A DNA stretch of 64,000 bases from Phycisphaeraceae bacterium (GCA_019636655.1 JAHBXB010000001.1:372001-436000), one strand, 5' to 3'. Numbered from the stretch's first letter, positions 39,004-48,499 are shown. Notes: generated by a model not told the origin, from the letters alone. A program made the numbers and translations.

Positions 39004-41898
39004 ATGAGCCGAACGCACGAGGTGGCACGAGCCGCACGCCGCAGGCTGGGGGTGCGGGATCTGGTGAACAGGCTGGGCCCGGCGCTGGTGGTGGGGAGCG
39101 CACTCGGGCTAGGGGCGGTGGTGGCAGAGCGGGTGCTCGGCGCGAGCGGGCTGGCGTGGTGGGTGGTGGTCGCGGTGCCGGTCGCGGGTTCGGCGGCGGG
39201 CGCGGCGGCGATCGCGGCGTTCCGGCGGCGGTCGCTGCTCGAGGCGGGGGGCGAGGTGGATGCGGCGCTTGGGCTGAGGGACCGATTGTCAACCGGGCTG
39301 GCGTTCTCGGGGGCGACCGCGGGGCCGTTTGCGTCGATCGCTGTTGAGGATGGGGAGCGCGCGGCGGGGGGTGTGGCGCTTCGGCGGGCGATTCCGGTGC
39401 GGTTTGGATCGTCGTGGTGGGCGTGGCCGGTGCTGCTGGTGGGGGCGGTGGGGGCGGGGTGGCTGCTGCCGGAGTGGAACCTGTTGCGGCCGGCAGCGGT
39501 GAGCCCGCTGGTGCTCGCCGAACGGGAGCGGGCGCGGGTTGAGGCGGCGAAGGACGTTGTCGCGGCGGTGGAGTCGATCCGGGCAACGCACGATGCGCCG
39601 ACAGTGGATGTGGCGGGGCGTGAGCAGTTGGCGGTGCTGGAGCAGATCGAGCAGGAGTTGGCGGATGGTCGGGTTTCGCCCGAGGAAGCGCGGCGGGTCG
39701 CGGCCGCGGCGATGGATGAGGTGGCGAAGGAGAAGGGCGAGGCGGCGGAGGAGGCGCAGCGCCGGGCCGATGCGCTTCGGGAGCAGTTGGCGCAGGCGGG
39801 GGCCGGGGGCGGGAATCCGTCGGGCGGTGGATCTGGGTCGGTGCTGAGTGATGCGCTGCGGCGCGGAGATGTGTCGGGGGCGGCGAAGGCGGCTGAGGCG
39901 ATGTCGCGAGAGTTGGCGGAGATGACGCCGGAGGAGCGGGCGAAGGCCGCGGAATCGCTCGAGCACCTGGCGGAGGATCTTGAGGCGTTGAGCCGGCCGG
40001 AGGAGAAGGCCGCCGGGGAGACTGGCCAGGAGCAGGCGCGGCCGGGGGAGGATCCGCGGGAGCAGAAGGCCGTCGAGGCGCTCCAGGATCAGGGGCTGTC
40101 GAAGGAGCAGGCGTCGCGGCTGTCGAAGGAGACGGACGGGGAGAAGATCAGGGAGGAGTTGGAGAAGAACAGGATCGATCCCGAGACGGCGCGGCGAGCC
40201 GCGGAGAAGATCGCGGAGCAGAACCGGGAGCGGCGGGCGGAGGAGCAGGCGGCGAAGGAGCGGGAGAGCCTGGCTCGGTCGCTGAAGAGCGCTGCGCAGT
40301 CGCTGCGCGAGCGGGAGCAGACGAACGAGGCCGAGGCGACGAAGGAGGGCGGTGCCTCGCAGCAAAGAGAGGAGAGGAACGGGGCGGGGCGGGGCTCCGA
40401 GAAAGACGCGGAGAAAAGGCCGGAGAAAAAGCCGGGCGACTCAAGGCGGGAGGAAGGATCATCCCAGAAGGACCGGGAGGGAGGGAAAGGGGCGGGCGAG
40501 GAGGAGCGGGCGAGCGGGAACAAGGGGGACCAACCCGGATCGAAGGGCGCGGAAGGGAGCGCCGGGGCGGAGGGTGAGAAGGGGGGCCAGGAGCGGCGGG
40601 AGGAGGGATCAAAGGGGCGTGGCGAGAAGGACGGTTCTCGCGCGCAAGGCGGCGACGCCCGGCCGAAGACGGATCAGAAGAAGACCGGTGCCGGCGAGGG
40701 CGACAAGAAGGAGGAGGCGGCGAAGGGCGAGCAGCCGACGGGGGGCGACGGCCGGCAGAAGAACGAGGCGGGCAACGGAGCGCCCGATTCGCCGCGGCAA
40801 GGGGCGGATGAGCAGCGTGGAACGCAGCCTGGAGAGCAGGGGCGACCGAGCGAGAAGGACCAAGGGAGGGATGAGAAGAAGGAGACGGGTGACGCAGGTG
40901 GAGGTGAGAAGGAGCAGGGGCGGAATGCACGGGCTGGGGAGAAGAAGGATGGGACCGAGAAGGGCCCGGGAACAAAGGACGAGAGGAACGCGAGAACAGG
41001 TGGCGAAACACCAAAGGGCGGAGAGACGCCGGGCGCTGACGACGCGAAGCGCATTGGTGACAAGCCAGAACCGGGCGCCGGCACGACTCCAACGGGTATC
41101 GAAGCGCCGAAGGGCCTCCGATCCGGCGGCGAGAAGGCCAGCGACGGAAAGACGGGCCGGCCGACGGCTGGCAAGCCGGGGGAGACGTCGGGGGGCGAGG
41201 CGGAGGCAACGGACACGTCGAGGGATGGTGCGGGCGGCGAGAAGCCAGTACCGGGTGCGGCGAAGCCGGGCGGAGGGTCGCCAGAGGGGGCGACGGATGG
41301 GTCGCCCGGCGAAGGCGTGTCGCGACTGACCAAGCAGTTGAAGGATCTAGAGAACTCGTCGCGCGGCGCGGAGCGGGATGGGAAGTCGGCGCAGGAGTTG
41401 GCCGACAAGGCCCGTGAGATGTGGGATAGGGCCGACCCGGAGACGCGGGAGCGGATGAAGGACTGGGCGCAGCAGATGTCGCGGGAGCAGGGGAACAAGA
41501 AGGGGTTTGCGCCGGGGGACAACGCGCCGGTGGACCAGGCCGGGGGCGGCGGATTCACGGGCACACCGAGCGACCGGCCGCGTGGGGCCGAGCCGTCGCC
41601 GCCGCTGCCGGCGAGGACCACGGTGGTCGACGGCCGCTCGACGCCACCGCAGGGCGATGTCGACCCATCGCGCGAGCGGGTTGTCGCGGAGTGGTTGGGC
41701 GACGGCAAGTCCGGGGAGCGCGTGTCGCGCCAGGAGGTCGAGGCGAGGATCTCCGAGGCGGCGCAGAGCGCGGAACGGGCGATCGGCGATGACCGGACGG
41801 TGCACTCGAGGTACGACAAACTGATCCGCCGGTACTTCCGCCGATTGCCGGACAACATCGTGCCAGCCGGGGAACCGCCGGCCCCGTCGTCTCCGTAG
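39004..41898 (+). CDS. Giant membrane protein with long charged low-complexity region
   Basis: A 964-residue protein. The first 170 residues contain three or four hydrophobic stretches (GPALVVGSALGLGAVVAERVLG, LAWWVVVAVPVAGSAAGAAAIAAF, SWWAWPVLLVGAVGAGWLLP). Residues 170-420 are helical with coiled-coil character (ELADGRVSPEEARRVAAAAMDEVAKEKGEAAEEAQRRADALREQLAQ). Residues about 420-790 are almost entirely Gly, Glu, Lys, Arg, Asp, Gln, Ser and Ala, certainly disordered. The C terminus returns to ordered helices (REMWDRADPETRERMKDWAQQMSREQG; VEARISEAAQSAERAIGDD...YDKLIRRYFRRLPDN). The layout recalls DUF4175-like proteins encoded beside VWA proteins; this is a tentative comparison. It precedes the double-VWA gene by 80 bases. 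Confidence 0.75.
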   Translation: MSRTHEVARAARRRLGVRDLVNRLGPALVVGSALGLGAVVAERVLGASGLAWWVVVAVPVAGSAAGAAAIAAFRRRSLLEAGGEVDAALGLRDRLSTGLAFSGATAGPFASIAVEDGERAAGGVALRRAIPVRFGSSWWAWPVLLVGAVGAGWLLPEWNLLRPAAVSPLVLAERERARVEAAKDVVAAVESIRATHDAPTVDVAGREQLAVLEQIEQELADGRVSPEEARRVAAAAMDEVAKEKGEAAEEAQRRADALREQLAQAGAGGGNPSGGGSGSVLSDALRRGDVSGAAKAAEAMSRELAEMTPEERAKAAESLEHLAEDLEALSRPEEKAAGETGQEQARPGEDPREQKAVEALQDQGLSKEQASRLSKETDGEKIREELEKNRIDPETARRAAEKIAEQNRERRAEEQAAKERESLARSLKSAAQSLREREQTNEAEATKEGGASQQREERNGAGRGSEKDAEKRPEKKPGDSRREEGSSQKDREGGKGAGEEERASGNKGDQPGSKGAEGSAGAEGEKGGQERREEGSKGRGEKDGSRAQGGDARPKTDQKKTGAGEGDKKEEAAKGEQPTGGDGRQKNEAGNGAPDSPRQGADEQRGTQPGEQGRPSEKDQGRDEKKETGDAGGGEKEQGRNARAGEKKDGTEKGPGTKDERNARTGGETPKGGETPGADDAKRIGDKPEPGAGTTPTGIEAPKGLRSGGEKASDGKTGRPTAGKPGETSGGEAEATDTSRDGAGGEKPVPGAAKPGGGSPEGATDGSPGEGVSRLTKQLKDLENSSRGAERDGKSAQELADKAREMWDRADPETRERMKDWAQQMSREQGNKKGFAPGDNAPVDQAGGGGFTGTPSDRPRGAEPSPPLPARTTVVDGRSTPPQGDVDPSRERVVAEWLGDGKSGERVSRQEVEARISEAAQSAERAIGDDRTVHSRYDKLIRRYFRRLPDNIVPAGEPPAPSSP

Positions 41899-41978
41899 CC
41901 GCCGCGCGTGCGGGCGCGAGTTCGGATGGGCGGGTTTCGCGTGAAGGTGGGGCTACCCGCGGAGACTATGCTGCGATC

Positions 41979-44900
41979 GTGAGCATCCGATTCGATCAGC
42001 CTGTGTGGCTCCTGCTGCTCGCGCTGAGCGTGCCGGTGGCTGTCATTGGTGTACGGTGGCTCACGGGGATGAGCCCGGTTCGTCGCGCCACGGCGATTGT
42101 CGCGCGAGTCGTGCTGGTGGCACTGGTGTCGGCCATGCTGGCCGGGGCGACGGCGGTGCGGACGACCGAGCGGCTGGCCGTAGTCGCCGTGGTGGATGTC
42201 TCGGGGTCGGTGAGGCGGCTGGCGGATCAGGCGGGGACTGGAGAGGTTGGGAGCGGGGACGGACGGCGGGCGCTCGAAGCGGTGAGACACTTTCTGGAGG
42301 CGGCCGCGGCGGATCGGAAGCCGGACGATCTGCTGGGGATCGTCGTCTTCGACTCCTCGGCGGTGGCGGTCGCGACGCCGACGCGGGCGGATGTGCTGCA
42401 GCGGTCGTTGGACGTCAGCACGGGTGAGGGGTCGAACATCGGCGAGGCGCTGCGGTTCGCGGCGGCACTGTTCCCTCCGGATGCGACGAGGCGGATCGTC
42501 CTGTTTTCGGATGGGAACGAGACGGCGGGGCGCGCGATGGAGGCGGCGAAGGAGCTGTCGGCGTCGGCGGGGCTTGGGGGCGTGGCTAGCGCGGGGCGGG
42601 AGTCCGGGGGCGTCGTGGTGGACGTGGTGCCGATCGCGTACCACTTCTCGAACGAGGTGGTGGTGGAGGCGGTGGAGGCGCCGCCGACGGCGCCGCCGGA
42701 GGGGACGATCAACGTGCGGGTGGTGCTGAGCGCGACGTCGCCGGCATCGGGCGTGCTCAGGCTGCTGAACGAGGGGGAGGAGATCGACATCAACGGCGCG
42801 GAGGCGGGATCGGCGCGGCGGGTGACGCTGGCGCCGGGGCGGAGCGTGGAGTCGATCGCGGTGAAACTCGATGCGTCGCGGGTGCACCGGTTCGAGGCGA
42901 TCTTCGAGCCGGATGCGGGGCCCACCAGGTCCGGCGGCGCGGCGGCGTACGCGGGGGACACCGTCCTGACGAACAACCGCGCGGAATCGTTCACGATCAC
43001 GGCGGGCCGCGGGAGCGTGCTGGTTGTGGACGGGGTGAGCGGCGGCGATGCGCAGGGCGCGGGGGCGACGCTGGCGCGAACGCTGTCGGGCGCGGGCATC
43101 GATGTGGAGACGGTGGCGCCGGCGGGGCTGCCGGGTGATCCGCTGTCGCTGCAGGCGTACGACCTCGTGATCCTGCAGAACGTGGCGGCCGATGCGCTGC
43201 CGCGGAACTCGCACGCCTTGCTGGCGAGTTACGTGTCGGACCAGGGGGGCGGGTTGATCATGGTGGGGGGGCCGGACTCGTTCGGCGCTGGGGGCTGGAA
43301 GGGGTCGGACCTGGAGGCGGTGCTGCCGGTGCGGCTGGACCTGCCGGAGAAGCTGGTGGTTCCCGCGGCGGCGATCGTGCTGGTGCTCGACGATTCGGGG
43401 TCGATGTCGCGGAGCGTGATGGGCTCGTCGAGGACGCAGCAGGAGGTGGCGAACGAAGGGGCCGCGCTGGCGGTGCAGTCGCTGGACCGGACGGACATGG
43501 TCGGGGTGATCGCCTTCAACTCGGACTACGTGGTGCTGGTTCCGCTGGACCGGAACACGGAGCCGGACCGGACGTGCTCGATCATCCGCTCGATCCGGCC
43601 GGACGGGGGAACGGAGATCGGACCGGCGCTGGAGGAGGCGTTCAACCAGCTCAAGGATGCGGAGGCGACGGTCCGGCACGTGATCCTGCTGACCGACGGG
43701 GTCTCGGGGGATCGGCAGAGCCTGCCGGACCTTGCGGTGCGGATGAAGGAGGAGGGGATCTCGCTGTCGACGATCGCGGTGGGCGATGGAGCGGATGCGC
43801 AGACGCTGCAGGTGATGGCGGACCGGGGCGGGGGCGCGTTCTACCGGGTGACGGACCCGAGCCTGTTGCCGCGGATCTTCCTGAAGGCGGTGCGGGTGGT
43901 GCGGACGCCGCTGATTCGGGAGGCGCCGTTCACGCCGGTGGTGCTGGCCACGGGTTCACCGGTGACCGAGGGGGTCGGGGCGGGGATGCCGCCGCTGCGG
44001 GGTCTTGTGCTGACGCAGCCGCGGCCGGAACGGACAGTGACACTGGCGATGACGACGCCGACCGGCGAGCCGCTGCTGGCGTACTGGAACGCGGGGTTGG
44101 GGCGCGTGGCGGCGTTTACATCCGATGCGCATTCGAAGTGGGCCCAAGGGTGGATCGGCTGGCCCGGGTATCGGCGGATGTGGACGCAACTGGAGCGGGA
44201 GATCGCGAGGCCGGCGACCGATCGCACGGCGGAACTGACGACCGAGGTGGTGGGGGATTCGTTGCGGCTCCGGCTGGACGCGGCGGACAAGGACGGGAGA
44301 CCGCTGGATCTGCTGTCGGTGCCGGCGAAGGTGTACGGGCCCGATGGGAAGGTGATCGCGACCCAGTTGGCGCAGACGGCGCCGGGGGTGTACGAGGGAT
44401 CGGTGCAGGCGACGGGGAGCGGGAACTACGTGGCGGTGCTGACGCCCCGGCAGGGGACGCGTCGGCTGCCGCCGGTGCTGGGCGGCGCCTCGCGGGCGTC
44501 GGGGGTAGAATTCCGAGCACTGTCGTCGAACATCGGGCTGCTGCGGGACGTGGCGGGCGTGACGGGAGGGCGGGTGTACGACCTGCGTGATCCGTCCTCG
44601 GCGAACCTGTTTGACCGCACGGGTGTGAGGCCGAGCGAGGCGCGGCAGCCGCTGTGGAGGCCGCTGCTGCTGTGGACGATCATCGTGCTGCTGATGGATG
44701 TGGCGACGCGGCGGATCGCGTGGGACCGGTTTTTCAGCAGCCGGTACGGCGCGGACGTCAAGGCGGCCGCGGCGGATGCGGTGCGGGACCGCGGGGCGCG
44801 GGCGGCGGCGGCGTTGTCGTCGCTGCGCGGAGCACCCGCGGCGGCGCCGGCCGGGGGAGCTTTGTCCACCGACGATGCACGGCGGATTGTCGCGGAGCAG

Positions 44901-45110
44901 GCGAGGCGGCGGAAAGAGGAGCGGGCCGCCGCGGCGCGGGGCGGCACCGCGGCAGGAGCTGGGGCAGCGTCGGCAGCGCAAGCGCCGCGGGACCCGGGGG
45001 AGGCTGGGCAAGCGGAAGATCGAACTTCGGGACTGATGGCGGCCAAACTGCGTGCGAAGCGGCAGTTCGAGGAGAGGAAGGAAGGCGGCGCTGGAGGCGC
45101 CGGGGAGTAG
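41979..45110 (+). CDS. Membrane protein with two VWA domains and a GATase1-like middle domain
   Basis: A 1043-residue protein. Two N-terminal membrane helices are followed by a first VWA domain (VVAVVDVSGSVRR, DxSxS present), an extracytoplasmic linker, a glutamine-amidotransferase-1-like segment (GSVLVVDGVSGGDAQGAGATLARTL...YVSDQGGGLIMVGGPDSFGAGGW) and a second VWA domain (VLVLDDSGSMSRSVM, VRHVILLTDGVSGD) with a complete MIDAS. A last membrane helix (LLLWTIIVLLMDVATRRIAW) precedes a charged cytoplasmic tail. This is the architecture of planctomycete proteins found near MoxR/DUF58 loci, though no MoxR gene is in the window. Likely role: metal-dependent binding in the periplasm. It follows the giant disordered protein gene by 80 bases, and the methyltransferase gene starts 2 bases after its stop. 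Confidence 0.85.
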   Translation: MSIRFDQPVWLLLLALSVPVAVIGVRWLTGMSPVRRATAIVARVVLVALVSAMLAGATAVRTTERLAVVAVVDVSGSVRRLADQAGTGEVGSGDGRRALEAVRHFLEAAAADRKPDDLLGIVVFDSSAVAVATPTRADVLQRSLDVSTGEGSNIGEALRFAAALFPPDATRRIVLFSDGNETAGRAMEAAKELSASAGLGGVASAGRESGGVVVDVVPIAYHFSNEVVVEAVEAPPTAPPEGTINVRVVLSATSPASGVLRLLNEGEEIDINGAEAGSARRVTLAPGRSVESIAVKLDASRVHRFEAIFEPDAGPTRSGGAAAYAGDTVLTNNRAESFTITAGRGSVLVVDGVSGGDAQGAGATLARTLSGAGIDVETVAPAGLPGDPLSLQAYDLVILQNVAADALPRNSHALLASYVSDQGGGLIMVGGPDSFGAGGWKGSDLEAVLPVRLDLPEKLVVPAAAIVLVLDDSGSMSRSVMGSSRTQQEVANEGAALAVQSLDRTDMVGVIAFNSDYVVLVPLDRNTEPDRTCSIIRSIRPDGGTEIGPALEEAFNQLKDAEATVRHVILLTDGVSGDRQSLPDLAVRMKEEGISLSTIAVGDGADAQTLQVMADRGGGAFYRVTDPSLLPRIFLKAVRVVRTPLIREAPFTPVVLATGSPVTEGVGAGMPPLRGLVLTQPRPERTVTLAMTTPTGEPLLAYWNAGLGRVAAFTSDAHSKWAQGWIGWPGYRRMWTQLEREIARPATDRTAELTTEVVGDSLRLRLDAADKDGRPLDLLSVPAKVYGPDGKVIATQLAQTAPGVYEGSVQATGSGNYVAVLTPRQGTRRLPPVLGGASRASGVEFRALSSNIGLLRDVAGVTGGRVYDLRDPSSANLFDRTGVRPSEARQPLWRPLLLWTIIVLLMDVATRRIAWDRFFSSRYGADVKAAAADAVRDRGARAAAALSSLRGAPAAAPAGGALSTDDARRIVAEQARRRKEERAAAARGGTAAGAGAASAAQAPRDPGEAGQAEDRTSGLMAAKLRAKRQFEERKEGGAGGAGE

Positions 45111-45112
45111 GA

Positions 45113-45898
45113 ATGGAACGGGAACGGGTCGACCACACCGCGCCGCTGCACACGATGAACCCGACCTCGCGGTTCGGGGCGCGGGCGGAGGATTACAAGA
45201 AGTTCCGGCCGTCGTATCCGGGTGCGGCGATCGATGCGGTGCTGGACGGGCTGGGCGAAGCGGGGAGGGTGGTGGCGGCGGATGTCGGGGCGGGAACGGG
45301 GATCTCGTCGCGGCTGCTGGCGGAGAAGGGCGTGCGGGTGATCGCGGTCGAGCCGAACGCGGCGATGCGGGAGGCGGCCGAGGCGCACGGGCTGGTGGAG
45401 TGGCGGGATGGGACCGCGGAGGCGACGGGTCTGCGGGATGGGGAGGTGGACCTGGTGGTGTGCGCTCAGGCGTTCCACTGGTTCGAGCCGGTCGGCGCGG
45501 TGCGGGAGTTCTGGCGGGTGCTCAAACGCGGCGGGCGCCTGGCGCTGGTGTGGAACTCACGGGACAACCGGGACGATCTGACTCGGGGGTATGTCGAGGC
45601 GATTCGCACCCACGGCGGGGAGCACCCGGCGGAGCGGCGTCCGTTCCGGCCCGACGGGGTGAGCGAGACGGGGCTGTTCACGCCGTTGCGGCTGTTCGAA
45701 GTTCCAAGCGAGCAGGCGCTGGACGAGGAGGGGCTGCTCGGGCGGGCGGCGAGCGCCTCGTATGTGCCCAAGGCGGGGCCGGATCATGACCGGCTGATGG
45801 AGGCGCTGCGGGTGCTGCACCGGGCGCACCGCGGGGCGGATGGGATGGTGAGGCTGCGGTACATCACGCAGGTGTGGACGGGGGATCGGGTGGGGTGA
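45113..45898 (+). CDS. Class I SAM-dependent methyltransferase
   Basis: A 261-residue protein of the type-11 methyltransferase family: RPSYPGAAIDAVLDGLGE, the SAM motif AADVGAGTGISSRLLAEKG, VRVIAVEPNAAMREAAE, GTAEATGLRDGEVDLVVCAQAFHWFEPVGAVREFWRVLKRGGRLALVWNSRDN. The early segment SRFGARAEDYKKFRPSYP and the FHWF motif match small-molecule methyltransferases; the substrate is unknown. ATG 45113 lies 2 bases after the VWA stop with GGGGAG inside that gene's end, so it is probably the last gene of that operon. It ends in a region with a shared terminator. Confidence 0.9.
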   Translation: MERERVDHTAPLHTMNPTSRFGARAEDYKKFRPSYPGAAIDAVLDGLGEAGRVVAADVGAGTGISSRLLAEKGVRVIAVEPNAAMREAAEAHGLVEWRDGTAEATGLRDGEVDLVVCAQAFHWFEPVGAVREFWRVLKRGGRLALVWNSRDNRDDLTRGYVEAIRTHGGEHPAERRPFRPDGVSETGLFTPLRLFEVPSEQALDEEGLLGRAASASYVPKAGPDHDRLMEALRVLHRAHRGADGMVRLRYITQVWTGDRVG

Positions 45899-45902
45899 CG
45901 CC

Positions 45903-45943
45903 AAAAACAAAGCCGCGGGCCGCGCATGGTGCGCGGCCCGCGG
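45903..45943 (-). terminator. Intrinsic terminator of the sulfatase gene (usable from both sides)
   Basis: A perfect 13-bp stem CCGCGGGCCGCGC (45913-45925) and its reverse complement (45931-45943) around loop ATGGT. On the minus strand it is followed by CTTTGTTTTTGG (complement of 45902-45912), the U-run of a rho-independent terminator. It sits between the convergent ends of the methyltransferase and sulfatase genes. Confidence 0.8.
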
Positions 45944-45964
45944 TGGGTTGGTTCGTGCGGGTTG

Positions 45965-48499
45965 TTACTCGCTGGCCTTGTTGTTGCGCTGGGCCGCCTC
46001 GAGCTTCCTGATGTCCTCGGGGCTGAGTTGCGGGCGATCGATCTTGAGCGTCAGCGTGTTCAGCCTGGCGGTGAGCGGGAACGGCGGCGTGTAGTCCTCG
46101 TCGTTCACGCCGGTCAGCGTGTCGGAACCGATGTCGAAGGACTCGTCCCATTGAAGGATCATGGGGAGGGTGTGGGGCATCTCGTGCGTCGCCACGGCCT
46201 TGCCGTCGACCTTGAGGGTGCCGGTGCCCGGGCGTCCCAGGCCGCTCATGTTGTTGAAGGCCAGCGTTCCCACGCCGAGGCCGTCGTACTCGAAGTCAAA
46301 CTCGATGGTGTGGCGGCCGGGCGAGAGGGCCTCGGGGCCCTCCCATTTCATGCGCCTCAGGTCGAGCAGGTTCCAGAGGAAGACGGGCTTGCCCTTGAGC
46401 AGGTAGAAGCCGTATCCGCCGAAGCGGCCGCCGGAGGTGAGGATCATTCCTTCCGCGCCGCCCGCGGGCACCTCGATGTCCGCCGTGATGGTGTACGAAC
46501 TGTTGAGGAGGAAGGGGGAATCGCCCTGGGGCAGGCCGACCATCGGGTGCTTGTACACGAACTCGGTTCGGCCGGCGGTGATGTTGGGGCGCGGCGCGAC
46601 GATGCGGCCCGCGACGGAGGCGTCCATCGGGAAGACCTGGTACTTGCGGGCCTCCTCGATGAACAACTGCCTGAGCTGCTTGACCTTGTCGGGGTGCTTG
46701 TCGGCGATGTTGTTGGACTGGCTGAAGTCGGTGTTCAGGTCGTAGAGCTCGAAGACCTGGTTGTTGAGCGGGTCGGGGTTGGCGGTGCCGAATGCCTCCC
46801 AGGGCGCACGGTTTACCTTCGTGCTCAGGAGCCAGCCCTCGTGGTAGAGGGCGTACTGGCCCATCATCTCGAAGTACTGGGTCGTGTGGCGGGAGGGCGC
46901 CTTGGCGTTCGCGGGATCGAAGGTGTAGAGGAGGCTGGTGCCCTCGATCGGAGCCTGCTTGATGCCGTCGACCACCTCGGGGGCGGGGATGCCACAGGCC
47001 TCGAGGATGGTCGGGACGATATCGATGATGTGGCAGAACTGCTCGCGCAGGGCGCCCTTGTCCTTGATCCGCGCCGGCCAGGAGATGCACATGCCCTGGC
47101 GGATGCCGCCGAGTTTCGAGGCGTTCTGCTTGAACCACGTGAAGGGGGCATCGAAGGCCCACGACCAGCCCGCCGACATGTGGTTGTACGTCTGCTCAGT
47201 GCCCCAGACGTCGTACCACTTCATCTGAACGTCAACGGGCACGCTGACGCCGTTGAAGAAAGCGACCTCGTTCGGAGTGCCCAGGGGTCCGCCCTCGGCG
47301 CTGGTGCCGTTGTCGCCGTTGATGTAGATGATGAGCGTGTCGTCGAGCTTGCCCATGTCCTCGATGGCCTGGATGACGCGGCCGATCTCGTGGTCGCTGT
47401 AGGCGACGTAGGCAGCGAAGACCTCCACCTGCCGGATGTAGAGCTTCTTCTCTTCGGGGGTGCAGTCGTCCCAGTTCTTGATGACCTCGGTCGGCCAGGG
47501 GGAGAGGTTGGTGTTCGGGGGGATCACGCCCAGGCGCTTCTGGTTCTCGTAGATCCGCTCCTGGACCTTATTCCAGCCCTCGTCGAAGAGGTGCATGGCG
47601 TGGATCTTGTCGACCCACTCCTTGGTCGGATGGTGGGGCGCGTGCGAGGCGCCGGGCGCATACTTGACGAAGAACTTCTTGGTCGGGTCGATCTGGTTGA
47701 GTTCGTTGAGGCGAGCGATGGCGTCATCGGCCATGCCGGTGATGAGGTTCCATCCCGGCTTGCCCTCGAACGGGTAGATCTGGGTCGTGTTGCGGAAGAG
47801 GTTCGGCTGCCACTGGTTGGCATCGCCGCCCACGAAGCCGTAGAAGTATTCGAACCCCATGCCAAGCGGCCACTGGTCGAAGGGACCGACCTGGCTCGCG
47901 GCGAACGCGGGGGTGTTGTGGTCCTTTCCGAACCACGCGGTCGAGAAGCCGTTGTCCTTGAGAATCCGACCGATCGTCGCCTTGTCCTCGGCGATGATGC
48001 TGTTGTACCCGGGGAAGCCGGTGGCCTGCTCGGAGATCACGCCAAAGCCGGCCGAGTGGTGGTTGCGGCCGGTGATGAGGGCGGCCCGCGTCGGCGAGCA
48101 GAGCGCGGTGGAGTGGATGTTGTTGTAGCGCAGGCCGTTGTTGGCGATGCGGTCCATGGCGGGCGTGGGGATGACGCCGCCGAAGGTGCTGGGGACGCCG
48201 AATCCGGCGTCGTCGGTGATGATGAGCAGGATGTTGGGGGCTTCCTTCGGCGGCACGATGCGGGGCGCCCACCAGAACTTGGACTGGAGCGCATCGTCCT
48301 TGATCACGCCGCCGAAAGCCGGGTCGGGCGCGGGGAGTTGTTTGCCGTCGATGGTAGTGGTGGCGCTCGGCGAGCCGGGTGTGCCGGTGGTCTGGATGGG
48401 CGCGGGCTTGGTGGGTGGTTGCCGTGATTCCGCGTGGCACGCGAAGGTGATCGCGGCGACGAGGGCGCCAGAGAGCAAGGACGAGGTGGGCCGGTCCAT
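45965..48499 (-). CDS. Exported arylsulfatase (type I, Cys-type)
   Basis: An 844-residue sulfatase. N-terminal export signal SLLSGALVAAITFACHA; Asp pair in APNILLIITDDAGFG; the maturation motif CSPTRAALITGRNHH with C134 that becomes formylglycine; WFGKDHNTPA, SHAPHHPTKEW with further ligands, and NGDNGTSAEGG. The C-terminal 230 residues form a beta-rich, LamG-like segment (SSYTITADIEVPAGGAEGMILTSGGRFGGYGFYLLKGKP). Size and order match Pseudomonas AtsA-type arylsulfatases. It hydrolyses sulfate esters, presumably from algal or other polysaccharides, outside the cytoplasm. CAGGAGAAATAA precedes the ATG as ribosome site. The FGE-like gene lies 3.6 kb away. Confidence 0.93.
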   Translation of the reverse strand: MDRPTSSLLSGALVAAITFACHAESRQPPTKPAPIQTTGTPGSPSATTTIDGKQLPAPDPAFGGVIKDDALQSKFWWAPRIVPPKEAPNILLIITDDAGFGVPSTFGGVIPTPAMDRIANNGLRYNNIHSTALCSPTRAALITGRNHHSAGFGVISEQATGFPGYNSIIAEDKATIGRILKDNGFSTAWFGKDHNTPAFAASQVGPFDQWPLGMGFEYFYGFVGGDANQWQPNLFRNTTQIYPFEGKPGWNLITGMADDAIARLNELNQIDPTKKFFVKYAPGASHAPHHPTKEWVDKIHAMHLFDEGWNKVQERIYENQKRLGVIPPNTNLSPWPTEVIKNWDDCTPEEKKLYIRQVEVFAAYVAYSDHEIGRVIQAIEDMGKLDDTLIIYINGDNGTSAEGGPLGTPNEVAFFNGVSVPVDVQMKWYDVWGTEQTYNHMSAGWSWAFDAPFTWFKQNASKLGGIRQGMCISWPARIKDKGALREQFCHIIDIVPTILEACGIPAPEVVDGIKQAPIEGTSLLYTFDPANAKAPSRHTTQYFEMMGQYALYHEGWLLSTKVNRAPWEAFGTANPDPLNNQVFELYDLNTDFSQSNNIADKHPDKVKQLRQLFIEEARKYQVFPMDASVAGRIVAPRPNITAGRTEFVYKHPMVGLPQGDSPFLLNSSYTITADIEVPAGGAEGMILTSGGRFGGYGFYLLKGKPVFLWNLLDLRRMKWEGPEALSPGRHTIEFDFEYDGLGVGTLAFNNMSGLGRPGTGTLKVDGKAVATHEMPHTLPMILQWDESFDIGSDTLTGVNDEDYTPPFPLTARLNTLTLKIDRPQLSPEDIRKLEAAQRNNKASE

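Noticed and set aside
40300-41300. Frameshift in the low-complexity part of the giant protein
   Set aside because: The same frame continues into an ordered C terminus with sensible helices, so there is no need to invoke a frameshift.
40674-43679. A 1001-codon minus-strand open frame
   Set aside because: It is the antisense shadow of the giant charged protein and the VWA protein; it is low complexity with no family match.
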